Of a stretch of DNA of 64,000 nucleotides, positions 21,589 to 31,517 are shown one piece after another; the first letter of the stretch is position 1; every line of letters starts with the position of its first letter. A program made the position numbers and the translations under genes. The stretch lies in the NCBI GenBank assembly GCA_026119935.1, contig JALRMH010000004.1, forward strand, positions 124,001 through 188,000. The letters are read 5' to 3'. The notes beneath the pieces were generated by a model. The model was not told the DNA's origin and ran no database searches. It worked only from the letters and a program-made list of their open reading frames with translations. Source of the stretch: Endothia cerciana (Eukaryota > Ascomycota > Sordariomycetes > Diaporthales > Cryphonectriaceae).

Positions 21589-23350
21589 CGTGGAGGACCA
21601 AGGCAGGAGAACAATGCCATGACGAGTCCCTTGAGACGTGCTGTATTTCCAGTCAGACAGTAACACAACAACGTTGGACTTGGGGAATGGGTGTTTAAAA
21701 CAACCTCGCGAGCGAGGCTTATCGATTCGTGTCGCCCCTTGGCCGGGAAGGGTCCCATCCTGCCTAGATCAGAAAAAAACCTTCGATCTCGCAAGGCTGT
21801 GCGTAGTATTGCATATGTACGCTGATCCTGAAACGGTTCCTTCCACGTTTTTTTCGAGTACGAGTTACCTAGCTGAATCTTGTTTGCCCAAAGTCCATGG
21901 CGACAATCGGCTACGAGCAGTTAAGCGTATTCTGGCAGTTCAAGCATTCGCAAACAAACAGACCAGTCTGGATGAGACATTTGCAGACGACAGCAAGTCA
22001 CCAACGATTATGTTGCCTGACTACAGCAAGAACGGGCTGTGGGGGGTTCCACTATATCCTGCGGTGCCATTGGGGGTACAGTAAGGAGTGACTTTGGACT
22101 CGGAAAGGAGGGAGGGGCTCCATCTACGCCGGTCTCCCTTAGTAATGCCCTGCCACGCTGCCTACCAAGAGGCTTGAGGTATGGATCTTCCGCCTCTCCC
22201 CGCGAGAGTGGCCGAGGAGGTCCTACGCCTCAGGGCAAAGTATATCCGTCCATTCGGCGGGGTTCTGGATTAGGCGCATTCAGCAGTGTCGTGGGAGGGT
22301 GACATTGACAGCAGATATTGCTCGCGAGGGGTCCTCCCAGACCAGCAAGGCAGGCTCCATGTCAGCGCTCCCACGTCTCACAGGTAAGCAACTAAAAGTC
22401 CCATGCGCCACCGTGTAAGCGTTCCCACGGCGAAGGGTCCGAAAGAAAGCGATATCGGCGCCGGGATCCGGTATTCAGTGAACGAACCGCCTTGTAGTTC
22501 GACTTCTCGAGAGCCGCAGACCTTCCCAGGGCGACGGCATGTGCTAGTCCAAGTTGGGTCACGGCTGTCGCGGTTGAGGAACCAGCTCTAGGCTACTCAG
22601 TAAATGCACTCACCACATGGTCCAGAGCGGCCCCCGAAATAGATCTCGACAATGCGAGAGAGCGACTGCCGACCTCGGGAACCACCGCGATCCGGGACCC
22701 AGGCCCGATCAAACAGTCATGAATCTCGTGTAACAATAATGAACCCCAGGATTTATAAAGCCGGGTCAGGACTAAGCACGTAGAGTTACTTTTCGCGAAG
22801 ATGAAAATGTTGGTTCAACATCCCTTCTCGTCACCTTTGCCAATCCTCCATACCTTCTTGCGTAGATGGTCCGACCCCTGTCGTGAGCGTCCAAACCAAG
22901 AGGGCAGCGGAGGGCCCTGATATGCTTGCCGTCCAAGCCTTCGCAGTGATCTCGACCGCATTCGGCACGGGCCGCAGTTTGTGCCTCTTCGAAGCGATAA
23001 GAGAAGCCACGTGGAGGTGAATAGTATCATAATTTGTCTTGGAGACGCGCGTGATACCTACATGACTGAGTTTAGTTGAGGACCGGTTATGGTAGAGACA
23101 CTGGCTGTATCGAAATAGACTATGTATCTTTTGGGGGTGGCAGGGTTTCGACCTGACTGATAGACAATTGTCCTAATTGGTCATAGAAGTGAATGTACGC
23201 TTGCTAAAATGCACGTGTTTAAAGTGCCTCCACGGACATAAATCATGAAGAAGTGATATCAGAAAGATTCCGAAGGACAAAAAGAACCCGAAGAGCTCAG
23301 CATAGACTTGTTGCACTTCTGGGCTTCTAGCTAACAGTGCAGCGGGGAGG
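21589..23350. other. Long intergenic stretch, no gene supported
   Basis: About 1.8 kb between the divergent rhodopsin-like and reductase genes. A TATAAA-like sequence occurs at about 22751-22758, but the frame after it (ATG at 22800) is only about 40 codons with no recognisable product. The palindrome GACAATTGTC is at about 23164. Nothing else stands out. Confidence 0.45.
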
Positions 23351-23367
23351 GGGCCTTCGACAGAGAA

Positions 23368-23399
23368 TTGTCAGCAACCTTTGAACTAGTTGCTGACAA
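23368..23399. promoter_or_regulatory. Perfect 11-bp inverted repeat upstream of the reductase gene
   Basis: TTGTCAGCAAC at 23368-23378 and its exact reverse complement GTTGCTGACAA at 23389-23399, separated by 10 bp. It lies 40 bp before a TATA element and about 133 bp before the reductase ATG, a position that suits a dimeric transcription factor site. The half-site TGCTGAC resembles a bZIP (Maf-type) half-site; this assignment is inference. Confidence 0.45.
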
Positions 23400-23438
23400 A
23401 TTGTCCACAGCCTGACAGACTTCAGCTTGCGGTTACAT

Positions 23439-23446
23439 CTATATAT
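23439..23446 (+). promoter_or_regulatory. TATA box of the reductase gene
   Basis: CTATATAT about 86-93 bp upstream of the ATG at 23532. An imperfect AACCTC repeat (23451-23479) follows in the presumed 5' UTR. Confidence 0.45.
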
Positions 23447-23450
23447 GTCC

Positions 23451-23479
23451 CCAACCTCAACCTCAACCTCAACCTCAAC
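23451..23479. repeat. Short AACCTC tandem repeat in a 5' leader
   Basis: About four to five copies of the hexamer AACCTC on the plus strand, between the TATA element and the start codon of the reductase gene. Confidence 0.8.
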
Positions 23480-23531
23480 TTTCTATGGAGCACCGTGCGT
23501 GATTTCTCTCTTCAGTGGACCGATCACTAAT

Positions 23532-24821
23532 ATGTCGAGCGAGCAAAACTTGGGTCTGATCAGGCGAGGCGCTGGCAAGGCCGTTCTTGGGCCTATAGCC
23601 GTACCAAAGCTCCAGGACTGACTACATCCTAGTGAGGGTAGTCGCGGTCGCCCTCAACCCGACCGATTGGACCACTCTTGACGCTGTTGGGGACGACGGG
23701 ACCCTCGTCGGCTGTGATTACGCGGGCGTTGTTGAGATGGTGGGCAGAAATGTGACCAAAGCCTTCAAGAAGGGCGAACGGATCGCTGGGTTCGGGCATG
23801 GAGGTGAGAACTCTCGATTGCATCCTCAGAAAAGAATATGAGAAAGAGACAGGGGGGGGGGGAGGGGTTGAAACCAGGCCGCGTCTGATGGCTCACCAGG
23901 CAACGATGCGAACCCGGAGACTGGGGCCTTTGCTCGGTACATTGCCGTCAAGGGCGACATCCAGATGCACGTCCCCGACAACATCAGCTTTGAAGCAGCA
24001 TCTACAACCGGCGTTGGGGTCTGCACAGCTGGGTACTCACTCTACAAGGTCTTGGATCTCCCGTGGCCGGGCGCGGGTGCCGAGCGGGATCCGGAATGCA
24101 TTCTCATATACGGAGGCAGTACGGCCACTGGGACGCTCGTGATACAGTTCGCGAAGTTGTGAGCTCGTCACACCGTCGCGATCTCCAAGCTGGCCTTGGT
24201 TGCTGATGTCCGTAGGTCCGGCTGGAGGGTGGTAACGACGTGCTCCCCGCGGAACTTCGATCTTGTGAAAGGCCTTGGGGCTGATCTCATCTTCGATTAT
24301 GTACGTGCAGCGTGTCATCTCATGGATATTCCCATTCTCTTCTGACCTGGTTCCACGTAACGGCACAGAAAGATCCAGATGTGGGCAAAAAGATTCGTGA
24401 GACAACCGGCTCTCGTATAAAGAGAGTCCTCGACACAGTAAGCGTAGACTCGTCTGCGGCGATCTGCGCTGAAGCTTTCGGGTCGGACGGCGGCGTGTGT
24501 TGCAACCTGCTTGGGGTTGACTGTCCCCGCGATGACGTTGAGTCTGTCTTCTTCCTCGGCTACGACATGTCCGGTGAGATGTACAAGTTCGAGGGGGAGA
24601 CATACGAAGCCAAGCCCGAGGCCCTGGAGTTCGGCCGCAGGTGGACCGAGACCGCTGAAAGGCTTTGGGCCGCGGGCAAGTGGAGGCCTCACCCCCAGCG
24701 GATGGGCACAGGAGGACTGCTGGGTCTGCTTGATGGCATGCAGGAGATGCATGAGGGACTGGTCAGCGGGCAGAAGCTGGTCTATCGAGTCGACGACACG
24801 ATGTGGCCGAACGATATGTGA
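23532..24821 (+). pseudogene. Zinc-binding-type medium-chain reductase (enoyl reductase-like), one extra base near the start
   Basis: Belongs to the medium-chain dehydrogenase/reductase superfamily, near the fungal trans-acting enoyl reductase / ToxD-like group that uses NADPH and has lost the zinc site. Exons 23532-23803, 23900-24158, 24216-24300 and 24369-24821 have good GT-AG borders and consistent phases. Visible: VAVALNPTDW, GCDYAGVVEMVG, GER IAGFGHGG, the Rossmann segment ILIYGGSTATGTLVIQFAKL, WRVVTTCSP, LGADLIFDY and the C-terminal LVSGQKLVYRVDD. One base must be ignored at about 23619, where CAGGACTGACTAC contains an extra T: without it, the frame reads LQDDYILVRVVAVALNP and totals 355 aa, normal for the family. 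With it, translation stops after about 30 codons. It is therefore annotated as disrupted, although a sequencing indel is just as likely. The decarboxylase is convergent downstream. Confidence 0.72.
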
Positions 24822-25158
24822 AGTTGAGGAGGAGGCTCTGCTGAATCAAGCTTTTTGGAAATGTTCAGATGTATCTCACGTCTTCGAGATATCCTCATGC
24901 CTTCAGGGTTATGGGATGGGAAACCGAGGGCTCATTTGAGGGAATAGCAAGGTGGGCTGCCTAGGCGTCTTCCTTGGAATGATATATTTACGAGGACTAC
25001 TACCTTCCTGGGTACTGGCCGGATGTTCTCTGTTGATTTTACACCTCAAGTGTGCTCGTGGAAGCATCGATGTTATTGGCTGCCAGAAGAACAATCTGCC
25101 CGTTTCCTAACCAATTTGTCGTTGCCGTGACCCCACCTCAATCCATTCAGCACACGCT
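24822..25158. other. Intergenic between convergent reductase and decarboxylase genes
   Basis: A 337-bp interval that should hold both 3' UTRs. No gene or strong repeat is visible. Confidence 0.55.
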
Positions 25159-28100
25159 TTACGTCCTCAACTGTTTCCCAATCTTCTTGAACTCGTCAGT
25201 CCAGCCAGCAACATCATCCACCTTCTTGTAAGGATCATGGTTCAGGAACTCGGCGTCCACGAAGACGGAGTTGCCCAACATCATTGTCCCTCTACCTACG
25301 AGCCCATCCTCACTGCCGCCACGTCCTAACGCCTCCCAAGCTTTCAATATCTTCTCTCCATCAGCGTCCTTGGGAGTCGGGTCTTCCCAGATACTGACTT
25401 CAAACTGGCTGCCTGGCCGGAAGAAGAATCTAGGAAGCTCAGAAAGCGTCTTATTGTCTGGGAAGGGCTGCATTGTCTCCTCGTGGACAGAGTCAAGCAG
25501 CAGTACGAGAGGGCGTCCAGACCCAAATGGCAGGGACGATGACGACGACATGCAGAGATTGATGTCTGCGGCCGAGATCTGGATATTGGGAGAGGCAAGC
25601 AGCGCATGGTCGATGTGGGCGGAAGAGCTCGACCCACTCGAGCTACCGTAGAGGTAGAAGGGCATTCGGTCTGTGGGGTAGCTGGACGCGAGATATACGC
25701 CGTTGAGTGGGCGATCAAGCCAAGGCTGGGTTATCTTGAGGGCAAAATCCGAGAGCTCGGGAGCATCATGACTGTGAGGTCGATGGATTCATGTTAGTCA
25801 CTGGCCAAGGTGATGGCGATGGCCTCTGGCAATGTGCTGTGAGGGCAGCTCGAACTTACACAGCGCTGAGAAAGATATTCCCGCGCAGCTCTCCAGTAGA
25901 TTTGATAACCTCGGTGAGGTCAACAGGTTCCGTAGTCTTGAAGGTGAAGACCTTGCTTGGATATCGAGACTTCATGTCGTGGTACCAGTCCCCGGCGGCT
26001 TTCGGCAACTCGACCTCGAGAATTGTCTGACGCCGATGATTGGCCACGTAGAAACTAGGCTTGTGGAGGAGGAAGATTGCATCCTCGCCCTGCAACATGA
26101 AGGTGTGGATATCCTCGGAGGTCTCGTTGCGCCGGCGGGAGACCTTGAAAGTTCCGTCAGTGAGGTCCATAATGCAATAAAAGCAAACGATGGGAGGTGT
26201 TTGGCTGATGCTACTTACACCAACTGCCTTCTCTGCGACTTTCTTGAAGATGCCAGCCAGGTGGCCGATGAAGTCCTTTTCCGTCGGGAAGGGTGACATG
26301 ACCACGTTCCTGAGTACGAAAAGTTCCTGCGGGCCATCCTGCAGGCCAAGTCTCTTCTTGAAGTTCTTGAGACAGTCCCCATAGAGATCAGGCGAGAACT
26401 CTGTGGACGTGAGGTAGAGGGGGATCTTGGTCGGATCGTCATCCCGAGAGCTCACGGAGAGGTGGTCCACGATCTGCCGGTTGAAGTAGTTCGCCTCGGC
26501 CGGGTCAGTGTTCAGCTCACCGTTGCTGTACCGGAAGTTGCAGGCGAACGCGTTGATGTTCAGATCCGACCCGAGCTTGCGGATGAGTGTCATTGCGTCG
26601 TCCCCACCAGGGCTCTTCGTGCTGTTCTCGACAATCTCCGTGTTGGATGAGGACAGTATGTTGGCCCTGATCCACTTCTTCTCCGCCTCGACCGACTCTT
26701 TAGTCGAGCCATCCACCAGCTCGGATGGGAGCATATTGAGGGGCACGACCGTGAAAGGCATGCTGTCATCCGTCATTGCTGCCCACTGCGCAGCGAGCTT
26801 TATTTGACTCTGTTAGCTGAGGGGAGGAGGAGGAAGGCAACAGGAACACTCACGCGACCGCATGTGAAGGACACTTCCCCGAGCAGTGCACCATAACCCT
26901 TCTGCTCCAGCCCTATGCAGGTATTGGCCATATACGTGGACACAGCTGAAGCTCCTGGTTTGCTATTTCGCTTTCAGCAAGCCTCAAACGTCTCTGGCTG
27001 TAGGAATCTGTTCGCTTACCTTCCTTCTACCCCGTAGACGCCAATATTCTCCGTCGAACCCTGGGAGAGATAAGGGGCATTCCAGGTGAGCAGGTGCCTC
27101 AGGCGCCCGTCTCTGTAGCAGAGACCACCGGCAGGGTACGGAATATATCCTGCCTTGTGCGGATCAACAGTGATGGAGTCAGCTTTTCTCAACCACCACA
27201 TGTCTTCCTGGGTCTCCTTCCTCAGGGGACTATCCGGCACAAAGCCGCTCTCAGGGTTAAGATCAATGGGGAGGGTCCCGGCACGGTCGTTGTCAGAAGC
27301 ATCGTGCTTGGCCAGCATGGTTGCGAAGTATCCTCCCCAGGCAGCATCAGCATGGACGAGGAAAGATAGACCCCGCCTCTGAAAGTCATCCCGCAGAGCG
27401 ATGATCTGGCCCAACGGGTCAACAGCCCCTTCCTCGGTTGAACCGATAATTGCAACAACGGCATATACAGGCTGTTTATTCTGAAGGCGGGACTCGAGTT
27501 GCCCCTTAAGCTCCTTGACATCGATACGAGCTCCGTTGTCGACATGAATGCCGACCATGTTCTCGGATCCGATGCCGGCGATGGCTACGAGAGGCGGTCA
27601 GAAAATCACACGTAAATGGTGTTGAAGCTTGGCAGCACGGACCTGATCCTTTAGGCCAGGAATAGTGTCGGGTGTTGGACAAGAAGTACTGCCCCGTCTT
27701 TTCGATGCCAAATTGCCGTTCCAGCGCCTCCTTGCCTCGGGACTGGATCCCATATCGATCCATCACAGTCTCCATGTACTTGGAGGAAATACCATAGTCG
27801 CGATTGAGCCTGTCTGGAAGATCGAGAATCGTCTCGGCCCTCAGGTTGAGAAGATCCCATGTTCCCAAGTTGACGAACAAATCCTCCTTGCCCTGTGTGG
27901 TGCGGACTTTGAACGTTTTCGCAACGTCCGAAAGCGGCCCATCCATAGCCGCTCGAAGGGAAAGGGGGTAGAACTTGAGGTTCCGAGCTGGACGAACATT
28001 GATATTAGTACACATATCGAGTCCTATGTGAAGCCTGCGAGAGGCTGCTCTTTCCAATCTGTGGACTCACCAGCCCTATAACGGTCAGCCAGACAGGACT

Positions 28101-29169
28101 CCCACACAGTAAGCAAGGTCACGAACTCACCAGATTGACTCCAGATTGGCGACAGTGCCATCACAGGTCACATGGCCCCACTTCAACAAATTCGGTCAGC
28201 ATCTTGCGTTTGTCACTGGCCTTAGAAGATGAAGCGGCACATAGGGAGTGAAGAAATCCCTCGCGATACAAGATAATAGAGGGCGTTAGGGGCCAGAACG
28301 TGACTCACAGATACTATCCCATCGGTGCCGGTGTTGTTGCTGGTGTCATCACCGAGGTTGTATCCGAACATATCACACAGTTGCTTCCCAACCTCAATCT
28401 CTGCGAGGGTCGAAAGAGGCGATGCCTCACTAATCACGACATAGTGTCAGCGTAGATGCGCTTTACACGAGACACCCGCCGAAATCCGCACAAGTTTCTC
28501 GTACATGAATCCAAAGCGGGTCTACTGTGCGGATAGGACTTACAAGGCTACGTTATTCGGGTTGTAGAGCATGGTCGTGAAATACCCCAGGAGGGCAGGC
28601 ATGGACATATCCATGCACATGTGGCCCTGATACCTGGGGGACCAGAATGGGATCGAGTGCTGGCCAAGCAGCTCACCCAACTGCTGGGTGGCACAGGCCA
28701 CAGCTTCGGTTCGACTCTGGAACTCGTCTGAGTCCTGGATCTGTTTGGTAATGAAAGCCTACGAGGTTCAGCGAGGTCAGCCCTTCTCCTCATCTTTCTT
28801 CACGTCGTGACGAGGAACCAGGCTTACTCCGTCTTTAAGGAAGTAGTTCTGCCTAGCCTTCTCAAGCTGGTCAAGAAGCATCCCGACGTTCTTCCTGAAG
28901 TACTGCATGTTCTCGGCCTGCGGGCCGATGAAGTAAGAGCTGATGGCCTGGTGGCTGACGTCCTCGTGAGACTGCCTGGAAGCACCGCTGGTGAAGACGT
29001 TACCGTTGTCCTTGGTCAGCTCGACGCCTCCGGTGAGACCCTGAAGGCCCTTGGAGAGGTCAATGTCGACGTTGGAGATCCCAAAGCTGTTGCCGGCCTC
29101 AGCCTTGCCGACGGATGGCATGCTGAAGCCGCTCTGGAAGTGGGTTCCGCCCAGGTTGAAGGTGTTCAT
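25159..29169 (-). CDS. PLP-dependent group II decarboxylase (tyrosine decarboxylase-like), 10 exons, 1100 aa
   Basis: Exons: 29169-28828, 28758-28544, 28429-28309, 28180-28131, 28075-28071, 27987-27643, 27584-27020, 26962-26854, 26797-25860 and 25771-25159, giving 1100 aa in continuous phase. The N-terminal ~620 residues are a pyridoxal-phosphate decarboxylase related to bacterial tyrosine decarboxylase and glutamate decarboxylase. HADAAWGGYF (about 440) provides the PLP-ring Asp, and ITVDPHKAGYIPYPAGG (about 500) the Schiff-base Lys. The last ~450 residues form a C-terminal extension seen in large fungal homologues, with no motif I can assign. The substrate is not determined by sequence; an aromatic amino acid is likely. 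The fifth exon is only 5 nt (GGCTG), needed to read SIWAARNLKFYPLSLR. A TATA-like element lies about 95 bp upstream of the ATG. Confidence 0.88.
28071..28075 (-). other. 5-nt microexon of the decarboxylase gene
   Basis: On the minus strand GGCTG is flanked by TATAG and GTGAGT. The upstream 55-nt intron (28130-28076) has donor GTGAGT and a CTGAC branch-point-like sequence 7-11 nt before the acceptor. The downstream 83-nt intron (28070-27988) runs GTGAGT...CCAG. Inclusion gives TG|GGCTG|CT = Trp-Ala-Ala, which matches the expected WAARNLKFYP block. Skipping it shifts the frame. Confidence 0.75.
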
Positions 29170-31517
29170 GATTGCCGGTCAGCTGGCGCTTTGATGCTGA
29201 GCTGCCAGGGAACTAGTCCTAGAGACTGCCGTCCATGGCCAGGACAGACCGGGCCTCTGGCCTTTTTATGTCCAAAAAGATCAAACCTCAGCAGTAATCC
29301 CAACATCAGATTCGGGATGCCGACTTGGGAACCCCGCCCGAAATACGTCAACATCATTGCCTCTGACCAAACATCAGGCGATCTCGTCCCGAGCGGCATA
29401 ATCATCGCGGGGGAAGCCTCGTATTTTCTTTTTTCAACGTGCCACTCATGCGAGACAGGTGATCGTATCCCGCGCGGGTTCTCGTGGATCGCCATCTCCA
29501 CGGATGGGGGATCAGCAACGGCAGGAAGCCATTGGGCTATCCAGAAGCTGTCTCTTCCTCGTGTGACGCTGGCCATGTATGATGCCCAGATGTCGATCTC
29601 CGAGGATGACTGCATCGGTAAGACTGTGGATGGATCTTGACCGGTGGGCGAGGCCGGGAGCCCGTAGCCTCGAGCTGCAAGTCTCAAAGGGGCCATACAC
29701 AACAACCTCTGTACGGGGAGACTTCCAGTCTTATCAGGACTTGGGGAAGCCAACGCTGCCAATACGATATGCAGATGGGTCGGACGGAGGTGTTGTTATT
29801 ACGTACCCAGGTAGGTTGTTTGGGCAGCAAGCACTGATCTCGCTCTAGGGAACAAGCCGGCGCCACACGCAGGTCGAAACCCGACACGATCCCACGCGGT
29901 CGCGTTACGCAGAGGCGGGGTCTCCGGGGATCTCCCAACAGGGAGTTCCTGTCTATTTGATCTATATCGTGAGGGGCGCCCACGGGAAGTTCAGATGTGC
30001 GTGGTGCCTCGTACGTAATTGACATTGCCGTAGTGAGCCCGCTGCAGACCGGAAGGCGTGTACCACAGAAGCCAAAGAAACAAACCAACCACTAGTTGCG
30101 GAGGACGGAGGACGGAGGCCACGAGATCGGTGCAATGATCGCAGGGGTTGGAAACCCCGCCGGAGGACATCCGAATTGCATTCGCCTGCTATACTTTTCC
30201 GAGAGCACAGGTACATTATGGAGAACCGGGATGGTCGGCACTAAAGGGTGAAGGTCAGTGTCGCTTGGGTGCATAATAGGGACGGCAGGCAGGGTAGGGA
30301 AGCATGTCAGTGCTTCATAGGTACGTGGAGGGATGTCACCGTACCAGATTGCGCTTCAGTCCACATTTCCCTAATCGTTATTATCGAGTCTCTCGGGCCC
30401 GCTATGGGTGGAACAAAGCTACAGGCCAAGTCGTGTCAAGGAACGGTGAATCAATACCTGCTTGCCTAGGTACTCTGGTCATTGTACAACATCGACTCCA
30501 CCAGGGCAGGCTCAAAAACACGAGAGGCGATGACGACGAAATGAACTGATCCTTACGGGTGGTAAGTTTGACTTTTTGTTTGATTTTCGGTAGGTACCTA
30601 AGTAGGCAGATGATTCAGACGTCCCTGAATTCTATGTTGTTTCATCACCGCGGTCAATTGGGCAGGCAGTAGGAACCGATGATCCGAAGCCCGCCCCAGC
30701 TTATTCTTTTCCTTTTCCCAGCCTCATATACAAGTGCAAGTAGCAGTGTGCTGGTGACGAAAGACTCATCCGCCGCCTTCCAATCAATGTTACAGCATGG
30801 GATGTGGAAGGGATGCCGACCAGAGAACAAACTCAAGAGGAAAAACGCCCAACGAATGCAGAGGTATTGTGTCTGACTTCCCAATTCCCATCCAAGAATT
30901 TCATGAAAAGACATGCAACATAGGGGGGATATCTCTTTCCCAATTCTCGATATGATCTTTTGTTTTCCTTGCTCGCCCTTTCCATGTTACTCCGGTCCTA
31001 TGATGAATCTGGTACACAAAGGGAAGAAAAAGAAAAAAAAAGGGGGAAGAAATGGGTGGGTGAGTTGTAGAATGGAAGAGAAAAAGTCAAATTGCTGAAA
31101 TGCAAAACCCCACTGCAAAACCAAGGGAAAAGAGAGAGAAGAAAGAAGGGGGGGGAGGGGGGGAAAGCCCTCCAGGCCCCTTGATGATAATAATGATGAT
31201 TGATGATCTAGTCCACTATGCGCCTGATGTTGAATGCTCATTTGGGGTATCTGCTGCATAAATGAACTGTAGTTGGTCATTGCCGTGGTTCTTTTTGGTA
31301 TCACCCGTCCGAGGAGCCAAAGCTTGCGGTGTGGTCTTGGGTTGATAGTTGATGGCCATCGAGGTCGACTTCGGAATACCACATGGCGTCAAGCCCATGG
31401 CGTGATGAATGAAACGAATCAGCTCCTGGTGATTGTAATACAACATATGGTGCCTGCCGCTTTGAAGAATCGAAGGTAGAATGTGGTAGTAGTACAGATG
31501 ATTCATGTGTACACGTG
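29170..31517. other. Intergenic, decarboxylase promoter and PLC 3' flank
   Basis: About 2.3 kb with no supportable gene. The left end is the decarboxylase promoter; the right end, A/G-rich around 31020-31170 (including G-rich runs), should be the 3' UTR of the phospholipase C gene. The frames at 28807-29640 (+) and 29166-29762 (-) are shadows or chance ORFs without recognisable domains. Confidence 0.5.
29262..29270 (-). promoter_or_regulatory. TATA-like element of the decarboxylase gene
   Basis: The minus strand reads CATAAAAAG about 95-100 bp upstream of the ATG at 29169, a usual spacing for a fungal core promoter. Confidence 0.35.

Noticed and set aside
22751..22920. TATA-like sequence followed by a 40-codon frame
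   Set aside because: The frame is too short and unrecognised, with no splice continuation; the TATA-like sequence alone is weak evidence.
26180..26225. Possible extra intron in decarboxylase exon 9 (GTGTAAGT donor near 26220)
   Set aside because: No AG acceptor at a suitable distance restores the frame, while reading through is open; it was left as coding.
28807..29762. Two overlapping frames of about 200-280 codons around the decarboxylase start
   Set aside because: They overlap on opposite strands, cross the decarboxylase first exon and its promoter, and show no protein-like motif.
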